From positions 28,495 through 92,494 of the forward strand of contig NZ_JAGIBG010000020.1 in assembly GCF_017744435.1 (NCBI RefSeq): a stretch of 64,000 nt of DNA, read 5' to 3'. The position numbers and the translations under genes were made by a program. Shown piece by piece: positions 21,746 through 29,931 of the stretch. Numbering within the stretch: the first letter of the stretch is position 1; each line of letters starts with the position of its first letter. This stretch comes from Pseudomonas sp. Lineage in GTDB: Bacteria > Pseudomonadota > Gammaproteobacteria > Pseudomonadales > Pseudomonadaceae. The notes beneath the pieces are model-generated. The model was not told the DNA's origin and made no database searches. It worked only from the letters and a program-made list of their open reading frames with translations.

Positions 21746-22807
21746 ATGCGACTATTCAATTATCTGGCAGCTGGGTGCCTTGCACTGGCCTGCCTCACTG
21801 CGCAGGCCGAAACCGTCTCCGGGCTCTATCAAGTGCGCGAGCCGGTCGAAGGGCAGGGTGCCGAAGCCCGTTCCGCAGCCACTGCCAAGGCCTTCGATAC
21901 CCTGGTGCTGCGCCTGACTGGCGACCCCAAGGCGGCGCAGAGCCCGGCGTTGGCCGACGTGCGCAAGGACCCGCAACAGATCATCAACCAGGTCGGCACC
22001 GAGGCCGGGCCGCCGGAATCGGTGCTGGTCGAGTTCGACCCTGGCAGCACCGAGCGTGCCTTGCGCAAGGCCGGCCTGGCGCTGTGGGGCAGTAACCGGC
22101 CCTCCATCCTCGGCTGGTGGCTCAATGACAGTGCCGAAGGCAGCAACCTGGTCGGTGACGGCCAGGCTAGCGCCCAGCCGCTGCGTCGAGCTGCCCAGCA
22201 CCGTGGCCTGCCGCTACGCTTGCCGCTGGCCGACCTGCAAGAGCAATTGGTGGCCAATGCCAAGCAGCTTGAAGGCAATGACCCGGCGCCGCTGCGCGAA
22301 GCTGCGGAGCGCTACGGCGCCGACGCCATGCTGGCGGTGCATGCCCATGAAACCGATGGCAAATGGCAAGGCACATGGCAGCTGTGGCTGGGCGACCAGC
22401 GCGAGCAGGGCAAAGCCGAAGGCGCTGACCAGGCGGCCCTGGCGGACGCCGTCATGTTGGCGGTCAGCAGCCGACTGGCGCCGCGCTATGTGATCAAGGC
22501 AGGTGCCAGCAGCCAGTTGCAATTGCAGGTGCAAGGCATGAACCTGCAACGCTATGCCGAGCTGAGCCGCGTACTGGAGCCTTACGGCCCACGCCTGCAG
22601 CTGGCCGAAGGCGGCACCTTGACCTATGCGGTCACCGGTAATCGTGAGCAGCTACGTGCCCAGCTGGGCCTGGCCAAATTGCAGGAACTGCCCCCTGAGC
22701 AGGCTCTGGCCACTCCTGCTCCGGCCCCGGGTGCTGCTCCGGGCCAGCCTGGCGCACCCGCTCCTGTCGCCGCCAAGCCGTTCGACGGCCTGCGATTCCG
22801 TTGGTAA
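21746..22807 (+). CDS. DUF2066 domain exported protein
   Basis: A 353-residue protein with a signal peptide (FNYLAAGCLALACLTAQAE, cleavage after AQA). The mature part fits DUF2066: GLYQVREPVEGQ, ATAKAFDTLVLRLTG, LVEFDPGSTERALRKAGLALWGSNRPSILGWW, and a C-terminal domain with YRAELSR-type strands. A low-complexity Ala/Pro stretch of about 30 residues precedes the C-terminal FDGLRFRW. It is divergent from purM and is followed after 12 bp by a permease gene. AGGAA is seven bases before the chosen ATG. Its function is unknown. Confidence 0.85.
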   Translation: MRLFNYLAAGCLALACLTAQAETVSGLYQVREPVEGQGAEARSAATAKAFDTLVLRLTGDPKAAQSPALADVRKDPQQIINQVGTEAGPPESVLVEFDPGSTERALRKAGLALWGSNRPSILGWWLNDSAEGSNLVGDGQASAQPLRRAAQHRGLPLRLPLADLQEQLVANAKQLEGNDPAPLREAAERYGADAMLAVHAHETDGKWQGTWQLWLGDQREQGKAEGADQAALADAVMLAVSSRLAPRYVIKAGASSQLQLQVQGMNLQRYAELSRVLEPYGPRLQLAEGGTLTYAVTGNREQLRAQLGLAKLQELPPEQALATPAPAPGAAPGQPGAPAPVAAKPFDGLRFRW

Positions 22808-22819
22808 GGGGTGCCATCC

Positions 22820-23893
22820 ATGACTGACATGCGTCGTTGGATCGGCTGGGGCGCTGCGCTGCTGATCGCCGTGCTGCTCTACAGCCTGCACAACATTCTC
22901 ACACCCTTCCTGGTCGGCATCTTGCTGGCCTACCTGGCCGACCCGCTGGTCGACCGTCTGGAGCGCGTTGGCCTGTCGCGTACCTGGGGAGTGGTGGTGG
23001 TATTCGGCCTGTTCACCCTGGTGCTGATGGCCTTGCTGTTGGTATTGGTGCCGCTGCTGGCCAAACAGTTGCTGCGCCTGTATGAGCTGGCGCCGCAGAT
23101 GCTCGACTGGCTCGAGCATGTGGCACTGCCCTGGGTGCAGGGCCGCCTGGGCCTGGCCGATGGCTTCTGGAAGTTCGACAAGATAAAGGCTGCCATTGGC
23201 GCACACATGGGCCAGACCACCGACATCGTCGGTATGCTGCTGTCCCATGCCACTGCCTCGAGCCTGGCGCTGATCGCCTGGCTGGCCAACATGGTGCTGA
23301 TCCCGGTAGTGGGCTTCTATCTGCTGCGTGACTGGGACCTGATGATGGCCAAGCTGCGTGGCCTGCTGCCGCGTCAGCGCGAACCGCAGGTGGTGGGCCT
23401 GGCCGGTGAATGCCATGAGGTACTGGGGGCGTTCGTTCGCGGCCAACTGATGGTGATGCTCGCGCTGGGCGTCATCTATTCCGCCGGCCTGATGCTGGTC
23501 GGGCTCGAACTGGGCCTGCTGATCGGCATGCTCGCCGGGCTGGCGGCCATCGTGCCGTACATGGGTTTCATCATTGGCATCGGCGCGGCGCTGGTGGCCG
23601 GGTTGTTCCAGTTTGGTGGTGACCTGTACCCGATGCTTGGCATCGTTGCCGTGTTCATGGTCGGGCAGGCGCTGGAGGGCATGGTGCTGACCCCGCTGCT
23701 GGTGGGTGACCGTATCGGCCTGCATCCGGTGGCGGTGATCTTCGCCATCCTGGCCGGTGGCGAACTGTTCGGCTTTACCGGCGTGCTGCTGGCATTGCCG
23801 GTGGCGGCGGTGATCATGGTCCTGCTGCGACATGTGCATGATCTTTACAAGGAATCGGACATGTATGCCGGGGATGTCGACCCGGATTTGTGA
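22820..23893 (+). CDS. AI-2E/PerM family permease
   Basis: A 357-residue inner-membrane protein of the AI-2 exporter-like (PerM/YhhQ-type, UPF0118) superfamily, with about eight hydrophobic helices. Family signatures are PFLVGILLAYLADPLVDRLE near the N-terminus, VVGFYLLRDWD in the middle, VPYMGFIIGIGAALVAGLFQFG, and LTPLLVGDRIGLHPVAVIFAILAGGELFGFTGVLLALPVAA at the end. The substrate is not predictable; members export AI-2 or sodium/protons. A GTG three codons upstream is an alternative start; the ATG at 22820 is better spaced from AAGGGG. Confidence 0.88.
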   Translation: MTDMRRWIGWGAALLIAVLLYSLHNILTPFLVGILLAYLADPLVDRLERVGLSRTWGVVVVFGLFTLVLMALLLVLVPLLAKQLLRLYELAPQMLDWLEHVALPWVQGRLGLADGFWKFDKIKAAIGAHMGQTTDIVGMLLSHATASSLALIAWLANMVLIPVVGFYLLRDWDLMMAKLRGLLPRQREPQVVGLAGECHEVLGAFVRGQLMVMLALGVIYSAGLMLVGLELGLLIGMLAGLAAIVPYMGFIIGIGAALVAGLFQFGGDLYPMLGIVAVFMVGQALEGMVLTPLLVGDRIGLHPVAVIFAILAGGELFGFTGVLLALPVAAVIMVLLRHVHDLYKESDMYAGDVDPDL

Positions 23894-24047
23894 CCCGAGG
23901 GCCGAGTTGCGTCTCCTCCGATGTGGCGCAACTCGTTGATTTTGCTTGCGCTATCCGCCTGCATGATTGTGCGCCCTGCAATGCGGGTATAGACTTTGCA
24001 CATTGTTCACCAAAGGCCCCCTGCGGTCCTGACGACCGCCCGCGAGC

Positions 24048-24755
24048 ATGAAACCACCGATCCAGTTGCCCCTGGGTGTGCGCCTGCGCGATGACGCCAC
24101 CTTCATCAACTACTATCCGGGCGCCAATGCCGCGGCGTTGGGCTATGTCGAGCGGTTATGCGAAGCCGACGCCGGCTGGACCGAGAGCCTCATCTACCTG
24201 TGGGGCAAGCAGGGCGTGGGGCGCAGTCACCTGCTGCAGGCGGCCACCCATCGTTTCCAGCAGCGCGGCGAACCCGCCGTGTACTTGCCACTGGCGCAAT
24301 TGCTCGATCGCGGCGTGGAGCTGCTCGATTATCTGGCTCAATACGAACTGGTGTGCATCGACGACCTGCACGTGATCGCTGGCAAGGCAGACTGGGAAGA
24401 GGCGATGTTCCATCTGTTCAACCGCTTGCGCGACAGCGGCCGGCGTCTGTTGCTGGCGGCCTCCGCGTCACCTCGCGAACTGCCGATCAAGCTGCCCGAT
24501 CTCAAGTCGCGCCTGACTTTGGCGCTGGTCTTCCAGATGCGCGGCCTGTCCGACGAAGACAAGCTGCGAGCCCTGCAACTGCGTGCTTCGCGCCGCGGCC
24601 TGCACCTGACTGACGAAGTCGGCCATTTCATCCTGACCCGTGGCACGCGCAGCATGAGCGCGCTGTTCGACCTGCTCGAGCGCCTCGACCAAGCCTCATT
24701 GCAGGCTCAGCGCAAGCTGACCATCCCCTTCCTGAAGGAAACCCTCGGCTGGTAA
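24048..24755 (+). CDS. hda: DnaA regulatory inactivator Hda
   Basis: A 235-residue DnaA-like AAA+ protein that, with the DNA-loaded sliding clamp, stimulates ATP hydrolysis by DnaA after initiation. The N-terminal IQLPLGVRL is the clamp-binding motif. The nucleotide loop LWGKQGVGRSHLLQA carries the Hda-type Arg in place of the usual Walker Lys, VCIDDLHVIAG is Walker B, and GTRSMSALFDLLERLD lies in the lid domain. It lacks DnaA's DNA-binding domain, as expected. A dyad symmetric stretch follows the gene. Confidence 0.95.
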   Translation: MKPPIQLPLGVRLRDDATFINYYPGANAAALGYVERLCEADAGWTESLIYLWGKQGVGRSHLLQAATHRFQQRGEPAVYLPLAQLLDRGVELLDYLAQYELVCIDDLHVIAGKADWEEAMFHLFNRLRDSGRRLLLAASASPRELPIKLPDLKSRLTLALVFQMRGLSDEDKLRALQLRASRRGLHLTDEVGHFILTRGTRSMSALFDLLERLDQASLQAQRKLTIPFLKETLGW

Positions 24756-24780
24756 GGCCTGCAAACACTGGGCTCTGAGG

Positions 24781-24821
24781 TGCAAAACGAAAAAGTCACA
24801 TCTTTTTCGATAAAATTTGCA
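24781..24821. other. AT-rich dyad between hda and the NlpC/P60 gene
   Basis: CGAAAAAG/CTTTTTCG at 24788-24795 and 24802-24809 with a 6-base centre, nested in outer TGCAAA/TTTGCA. It could be the hda terminator or an operator for the following lipoprotein gene; the T-run lies inside the stem rather than after it. Confidence 0.5.
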
Positions 24822-24882
24822 AATGGCCATGATAGAGGGCATAGTTTCACCCTTCTAAAGGATTACAGACACGGTCGTGCCC

Positions 24883-25521
24883 ATGCTGAAGCGCTTCGCA
24901 CCCCTCGTGCCACTCGCACTCGTGACCCTGCTTTTTGGCTGCGCGGCCCACGGCCCGGATTCCCAGCCCCAGGATCACACTCCGATTGCCTCGCAATCGG
25001 CCAACAAGGTCAAGGCTTCGGCTTCGTCCGTTTTCGGCGAAGAAGAACAGGCCACTGAAGATGACCTGGAGGCCTTCTCCAGCAGCAAGCCTTATCAGCT
25101 CCCGGTGCTGGCTGACAGCATCCTCGAGCGTGGCATGTCGCTGATCGGCACCCGCTACCGCTTCGGTGGTACCTCGGAAGCCTCCGGTTTCGACTGCAGC
25201 GGTTTCATCGGCTACCTGTTCCGCGAAGAGGCTGGCATGAACCTGCCGCGCTCGACCCGCGAAATGATCAACGTCGATGCGCCCAAGGTGGCCCGCAACA
25301 AGCTCAAGCCAGGCGATTTGCTGTTCTTCAGCACCAATGGCCGTGGCCGTGTCAGCCATGCGGGCATCTACCTGGGTGACAATCAGTTCATCCACTCCAG
25401 CAGCCGCCGCAGCGGTGGTGTGCGCATCGACAGTCTCGGTGATCGCTACTGGAGCAAGACCTTCATCGAAGCCAAGCGTGCCTTGGCCATGGCGCCGACT
25501 ACCAATATCGCGCGCAACTGA
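24883..25521 (+). CDS. NlpC/P60 lipoprotein endopeptidase (first copy)
   Basis: A 212-residue peptidoglycan hydrolase of the NlpC/P60 (DL-endopeptidase) family. It has a lipoprotein signal peptide with lipobox LLFGC, then a linker of about 60 residues rich in Ser and acidic residues, then the catalytic domain. The nucleophile is in SGFDCSGFIGYLF, the general-base histidine in VSHAGIYLGD and the third polar residue in QFIHSSSR. It is probably tethered to the inner leaflet of the outer membrane. I start at the ATG after a GTG two codons upstream. It is a tandem paralogue of the next gene. Confidence 0.9.
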   Translation: MLKRFAPLVPLALVTLLFGCAAHGPDSQPQDHTPIASQSANKVKASASSVFGEEEQATEDDLEAFSSSKPYQLPVLADSILERGMSLIGTRYRFGGTSEASGFDCSGFIGYLFREEAGMNLPRSTREMINVDAPKVARNKLKPGDLLFFSTNGRGRVSHAGIYLGDNQFIHSSSRRSGGVRIDSLGDRYWSKTFIEAKRALAMAPTTNIARN

Positions 25522-25542
25522 TATCAAAATGATATATCCTGC

Positions 25543-25574
25543 CGCGGCGGCGTAGCTGAAAAGCTCGCCGCCGT
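25543..25574. terminator. GC-rich hairpin between the two NlpC/P60 genes
   Basis: Inverted repeat CGGCGGCG/CGCCGCCG around 25544-25571, with an inner AGCT pairing, but no T-tract on either side. It may be an attenuator or a weak terminator. Confidence 0.4.
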
Positions 25575-25656
25575 GCGCATTTACAGAAAGCGTCTAATCT
25601 AAATTCTCAACTCTTTTCGGCTGCGGCCGTTCGGTCTCAGACAGGAAGTTCTGGCC

Positions 25657-26190
25657 ATGGCGATGATGGCGCGCTTCGCATTCCTTTCTCTGGTGGCATT
25701 GCTTGCTGCCTGCTCCAGCCGTGCCCCGGCACCGGCCCCAGTGGTCCAACCCCGCATTACCTACAGCCAGCCCGAAGGCTCGCCGCTGGCTGACGACGTG
25801 CTGATGCGCGCGATCGGCCTGGTCGGCACACCGTATCGCTGGGGTGGCAATACACCGGATTCCGGGTTCGACTGCAGCGGCCTGATCGGCTACGTGTACC
25901 GCGATGCCGCGGGCATCAGCCTGCCGCGCTCGACGCGCGAGATGATCGTCATGCGCGCGCCGACCGTGAACATCGACTCACTGCAGTCGGGTGACCTGGT
26001 GTTCTTCGCCACTGGTGGCGGTTCACAGGTCAGCCATGCCGGCATCTACGTAGGGGAAGGGCGCTTCGTGCATGCGCCGCGCACGGGCGGTACGGTACGC
26101 CTGGATTACCTGTCCAACAGCTATTGGTCCAAAGCCTACCTGCAGGCCAAGCGGGTCATCCCGCAAGGGCATCTGGCGCAGAACCCCTGA
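25657..26190 (+). CDS. NlpC/P60 lipoprotein endopeptidase (second copy)
   Basis: A 177-residue paralogue of the upstream gene, with lipobox LLAAC, a much shorter Ala/Pro linker and the same catalytic core: SGFDCSGLIGYVY (Cys), VSHAGIYVGE (His) and RFVHAPRTG. The two proteins share LPRSTREMI and SxYWSKxxxxAKR motifs, so they come from a local duplication. The different linker length suggests a different reach from the membrane to the murein. AGGAAG stands ahead of the ATG, and the 135-bp gap to the first copy leaves room for its own promoter. Confidence 0.9.
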   Translation: MAMMARFAFLSLVALLAACSSRAPAPAPVVQPRITYSQPEGSPLADDVLMRAIGLVGTPYRWGGNTPDSGFDCSGLIGYVYRDAAGISLPRSTREMIVMRAPTVNIDSLQSGDLVFFATGGGSQVSHAGIYVGEGRFVHAPRTGGTVRLDYLSNSYWSKAYLQAKRVIPQGHLAQNP

Positions 26191-26286
26191 TTGCTCGCCC
26201 GCTGCGGCGACGACACACATATACCACTCCGCGTTGCTTGAGGGGCACCAGCATGTGCCTCCGATTGCAACGTTCTGGAGTGGGCC

Positions 26287-28833
26287 ATGAATACCGTCAA
26301 TGAACGAATGATCCGCAGCCTGAGCGCACTGGATGCCGCGCGTCCGCTGGTGGGGCTGATAGATCAGATTATCGCGAACTTCCCTGACCTGCATGATCTG
26401 GCCAGTCAGCAGGCTGCACGGATCCTGCGCAGGCACACCGGCAAACAGATGGACCCGCGGTTCGTCTGGTGGCACCAGTTCAACAGCTCAAGCTCAAATG
26501 CGCGCAGCTTCACGGGCTGGCAGCACAGCGGGCCGCCACAGAAATCGATGGTGATGAGCGAACTGGTGATTGAGCGGTTCGACCTGTATTACCAGGACGC
26601 CGCCGATGAACTCGATCAGCGAGGCGGCTTTTACCTGCAGGGCCCACATGCCGCGACCTACAATGAGCGTCATGAAGTGCGAATGCTCGGCAGCGAAGTG
26701 CAGAAGGATCTCTGGGCGCTGGACTTCGCAGTGCTCTACCGCGAGGCGATCGAGCGTTTCTGGTCAGCCAATGGCGAGCAGTTTCGTGTACTGGCTAAGG
26801 TCAACCTGCTTGGGCAAGTGACGGGCGCCTTGCTTAAAGGGCGGATCACGGCCGAGGACGCGCGGCATCTGCGCACCCTGGTGTCAGCTGAGCTGGCTGA
26901 CATCAGCATGCCTTCCCTTGCCATGCTGCAGCGGCAAAGCGGTGATCATGCCTTGATCTTGAGCCGATACACATTCGGCGAGGGAGACCGGGGCTGCCTG
27001 TTCTCGATGCAGGCACCGGGCGGCCGGTTCATCGCCTATCTGCCATGGGCAGACGAAGCGTTGAGAGGGTTCGACTCTGAGCTGGCGATGGCCGCTTGGT
27101 TGCGCGCGCAGCTGCAGGTCGCGGGTACGTTGGACAATTTCGCCATGGTGGCGCACAGCAACCCTCGTGACCGGTCGGCCAACCAGTTGATCAGAGTGCA
27201 TCTGCAAGGCATCGCCGACAGCCGTTCGGATGAGGCCGGGCTGGTCGCGCTGTCACTGTTCAAGCGTGCGCTCGGCAGCGAGCTGTTTGCCTGGCTGGCT
27301 GACCAGGCTGTCGCGGAGCTGCGGCGTAATGGCAGGCTTCTGCAGGACAACGCCAGGCTGCGCAGGGCCATGTACAGTGGCTATCTGTCGGCCTTCCTCA
27401 ACCTCTTCGGCAGTTTTGCCCCCTTCGGTTGGCCAATGACGCTGATCTTGCTCGGGGCCACGCTCGCCAAGGTCGGGTTGGACGTGGACACTGCGGTGCA
27501 TGCCACCGATGAGCAGGAACGCAAGAGCGCCTTGCGCTCGGCGATGCTGGAAAGTGTGTATGCGACCTTCAATATGGTGGATATCGGTTTCACCTCGATG
27601 TTCGCTTCACTGGCTTTTGAAGCCCCGCCTCATGAGGTGGGCGTCGACCTTGAAGAATGGCAGTCGGTAGAGTCGGCCAGCCTGGAGGTGGAAGACCGGG
27701 CAAGTAATGCCTTGCCTGCTGGCGAGGTGGCCCACAGCGGCCGTTTGCGTGGTATTCAGGTCAGTCCGGATGGTAGCTGCTGGATCACCCTCAATCGCCT
27801 GACCTATCGTGTGCGCTACAGTCACGAACTGGCGATCTGGCTGGTGGTGCCGGCGGACAACCCTTTTGCGTTTGTATCACTGCAGCCCGTGCGGCTGAAT
27901 GCATCAGGTGAATGGGAGTTGTTGGCACCACCGCGACTATTGGGTGGTGCACCGCCGGAGGAGGGGGGGATACCCGTTGTACGCTCGGCGTTCTGGGATA
28001 CCTACACGGTCAATAACGGCGTCCGCAGTGCACGGTTGTCCGTCAATTCGTTGAAAAGGCAAAAGGCCCTGTTGGCACGATGGCCGGTCGCTGAGCTGCC
28101 CCGCGGGCAGGCACCGGACATCGATGCGCGCGGGCTGGATTGCGTGATGGCCGGCGGCCGGCCTTATTATTCTTATCGTTACGGGCGTGAGTACTTCAAT
28201 AGCATGATCGAGTACTACACCAGTGATGAGTCGCAGGTGAATGATGTGTTCCGTTCAGGCGTTTACAAATACGGTGATGAAGATGCCTACATTCACGATT
28301 TTGTCGACAGCCTGGCATTGCTGCCCAAGAGTAACGAGGTCAGCCTCTACAGAGGGGGAAACCGTACTCGCAGTACCAGTGGCGAAAACTACCGGGCAGG
28401 TCAGCTTGGCGTTGGCAATGTGCTGGTCAATACAGATCTGACCTCGTTTACGGAAAACCCCTACAAGGTTGCCGAGTTTGCCTCGCTGCCTGACGCGCAG
28501 GTGTCCGGCGCGGTTTCCGACCGCTTCGATGACAGTTCGGTGGTGTTCGAACTGCCTGCCGGGCATTACCACGATGCGACACCGATCAGTGCATTTTCCC
28601 TGTACTGGGATGAGGCCGAGAGCCTGTTCCTGCCAGGTCACTACTTCCGTATAGAAGGGCTGGAGGAGGTCAAGGGCGAGCATTACCGCTTCATCAAGGT
28701 AACGCTCAGACAAATCACCAAGCCGGCGCTGGGCCCTGTCTACGACTTGCGCACAGGGCTGCTGTTCGACGAGTCGGGCTACCGTAGCCGCTTCAAGAGC
28801 GCTGCCGTGGTCGAGCGATTCTTCCCGGTATGA
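26287..28833 (+). CDS. Putative toxin with C-terminal ADP-ribosyltransferase domain
   Basis: An 848-residue protein without signal peptide. Residues 1-350 resemble the N-terminal region of Pseudomonas proteins labelled dermonecrotic-toxin-like (GEGDRGCLFSMQAPGGRFIAYLP near 230-252). Residues 360-445 form a hydrophobic, possibly membrane-active stretch (YLSAFLNLFGSFAPFGWPMTLILLG). A beta-rich part follows, to about 600. The C-terminus from about 625 has the R-S-E pattern of mono-ADP-ribosyltransferases: Arg689 in SLYRGG, TSFT (719-722) followed by AEFA, and E776-x-E778 in ISAFSLYWDEAESLFLPG. An ExE pair is typical of arginine-specific enzymes. Codons for residues 620-720 are visibly more AT-rich than the neighbours. 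No secretion or immunity gene is adjacent. The ART call is mine from motifs and is not proven. Confidence 0.72.
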   Translation: MNTVNERMIRSLSALDAARPLVGLIDQIIANFPDLHDLASQQAARILRRHTGKQMDPRFVWWHQFNSSSSNARSFTGWQHSGPPQKSMVMSELVIERFDLYYQDAADELDQRGGFYLQGPHAATYNERHEVRMLGSEVQKDLWALDFAVLYREAIERFWSANGEQFRVLAKVNLLGQVTGALLKGRITAEDARHLRTLVSAELADISMPSLAMLQRQSGDHALILSRYTFGEGDRGCLFSMQAPGGRFIAYLPWADEALRGFDSELAMAAWLRAQLQVAGTLDNFAMVAHSNPRDRSANQLIRVHLQGIADSRSDEAGLVALSLFKRALGSELFAWLADQAVAELRRNGRLLQDNARLRRAMYSGYLSAFLNLFGSFAPFGWPMTLILLGATLAKVGLDVDTAVHATDEQERKSALRSAMLESVYATFNMVDIGFTSMFASLAFEAPPHEVGVDLEEWQSVESASLEVEDRASNALPAGEVAHSGRLRGIQVSPDGSCWITLNRLTYRVRYSHELAIWLVVPADNPFAFVSLQPVRLNASGEWELLAPPRLLGGAPPEEGGIPVVRSAFWDTYTVNNGVRSARLSVNSLKRQKALLARWPVAELPRGQAPDIDARGLDCVMAGGRPYYSYRYGREYFNSMIEYYTSDESQVNDVFRSGVYKYGDEDAYIHDFVDSLALLPKSNEVSLYRGGNRTRSTSGENYRAGQLGVGNVLVNTDLTSFTENPYKVAEFASLPDAQVSGAVSDRFDDSSVVFELPAGHYHDATPISAFSLYWDEAESLFLPGHYFRIEGLEEVKGEHYRFIKVTLRQITKPALGPVYDLRTGLLFDESGYRSRFKSAAVVERFFPV

Positions 28834-28845
28834 TGGCCGCCGGGT

Positions 28846-29424
28846 TCAGGCCTGCTTGAGCAGCAGTGCCACGCCCGGGAAGTACTGCCCCGTCTCGTTG
28901 TGCAGCTTGCGATAGGCGTACGGGAAGTACCAGGCAATGGCACAGGCCGTGTGCTTTTGCAGGTCGTCCACCAGATCCTGCAACTCTTCGGGACTGGCAT
29001 GTTGGCCAACCTTCCAGGGGGTGATGAACAGGGCGCCTGCTTTCAGTTGGCTGGCATAGGCCTTGTGGCGGGCGAGGGCTGTCGCTTCCTGCAGCGCCGA
29101 GGCCATGTCCAGCCGCGCGACTTTCGGCCAGCGCTGGCTGACGCTCAGGTACAGTGTTTCATCGGCGCTGCAGATCGACAGGTCGCAACGCCCCTCTTGT
29201 TCGCCTTCGTCACGCTGTTTCTTGCTGGTGAACTGCTGCAGCGCCGCCAGTTCGGCCTGCCAGGCAGCCGCAGCCAGCATGCCGATGTTGGCTTGGGTGC
29301 CGTGCCAGTAGGGAGCCTCGGCATCGCCGTTGAACTGGTTGAAGCGGTCGATGCAGTCGACCCAGCGTTCCAGTACGGGGCGAAGGAATTCCAGGTTCGG
29401 GTTGTTGATGATCTGGCCTTGCAT
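28846..29424 (-). CDS. Conserved hypothetical protein
   Basis: A 192-residue soluble protein I cannot assign. It begins MQGQIINNPNLEFLRPVLERWVDCIDRFNQFNG; the middle has GRCDLSICSADETLYLSVSQRWPKVARLD, an acidic/polar strand pattern, followed by a helix ALQEATALARHKAYA and AGALFITPWK. The C-terminus reads CAIAWYFPYAYRKLHNETGQYFPGVALLLKQA. Start chosen at 29424, with AGGAG upstream; a 33-codon extension reads into the promoter region. It converges on the putative toxin gene with only 12 bp between stops, so it is not in the toxin's operon. No known immunity family is recognised. Confidence 0.65.
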   Translation of the reverse strand: MQGQIINNPNLEFLRPVLERWVDCIDRFNQFNGDAEAPYWHGTQANIGMLAAAAWQAELAALQQFTSKKQRDEGEQEGRCDLSICSADETLYLSVSQRWPKVARLDMASALQEATALARHKAYASQLKAGALFITPWKVGQHASPEELQDLVDDLQKHTACAIAWYFPYAYRKLHNETGQYFPGVALLLKQA

Positions 29425-29564
29425 GCTGCGCACTCCTGTTATCGTTGTGATCGCGTTCAGCGCAAAATAATGGCTATGTGATATCACTGTGATCAGTGTG
29501 GCACAACCTGGCAGATCGGCCATTGACCCAGGCCAGTTCTGCCGAAGTAAAAGGCCCCGTTCGA

Positions 29565-29593
29565 TTGACGCTCCCGGTGCAACCCTCTAACCT
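29565..29593 (+). promoter_or_regulatory. Candidate promoter of the cob operon
   Basis: TTGACG at 29565-29570 and TAACCT at 29588-29593, 17 bases apart, placed directly before the riboswitch aptamer. The -10 match is weak. Confidence 0.4.
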
Positions 29594-29800
29594 TCGCGGC
29601 GTGTTTCAGGTGCCCTGCCAGCCCCGACTGGGCAGGGTGAAACTGGGAAGCCGGTGGTCGCCAGCATGGCGCGATTCCGGCGCTGCCCCCGCAACGGTAG
29701 GTGAGAAGCAGCTGCGCAGGGCCACTGGGTAAAAGCACCCGGGAAGGCGCGCAGGCTTGGGCCGAATGGCCCGCTCACGAGCCCGGAGACCGGCCTGATA
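29590..29800 (+). ncRNA. Cobalamin (AdoCbl) riboswitch aptamer
   Basis: The conserved B12 box lies at about 29779-29796 (GCCCGGAGACCGGCC core). Upstream are the other signature blocks: CTGGGAAGCCGGTGG at 29643-29657 and the GCTGCCCCCGCAACGGTA stretch at 29682-29699. A stem CCCTGCC/GGCAGGG lies at 29612-29637. The element sits in the 5' leader of cobO and should lower operon expression when adenosylcobalamin is abundant. Its likely mechanism is sequestration of the cobO ribosome binding site (see the next entry). Confidence 0.93.
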
Positions 29801-29863
29801 CTGCCAACGGCATCACGGAGGGTGATGCGCGGTGCACCGTGGCTCCGCCCATGGCTCCTGCGC

Positions 29864-29926
29864 GTTCTCCGTCTGCCCGCCTATTACCTGTCGCCGCTGT
29901 TCACGTGGCGTCAGCCTGCGGAGAAC
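29864..29926 (+). promoter_or_regulatory. Riboswitch expression platform (anti-SD pairing)
   Basis: GTTCTCCG at 29864-29871 is exactly complementary to CGGAGAAC at 29919-29926, which contains the cobO Shine-Dalgarno sequence six bases before the ATG. Pairing would close the ribosome binding site. Seen in the sequence; that it is switched by ligand is inferred from the aptamer just upstream. Confidence 0.6.
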
Positions 29927-29931
29927 CCTTC

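Noticed and set aside
28846..29424. Immunity protein for the toxin-like gene
   Set aside because: It is on the opposite strand, has no known immunity-family pattern, and no overlap or shared promoter with the toxin-like gene; kept only as an unknown.
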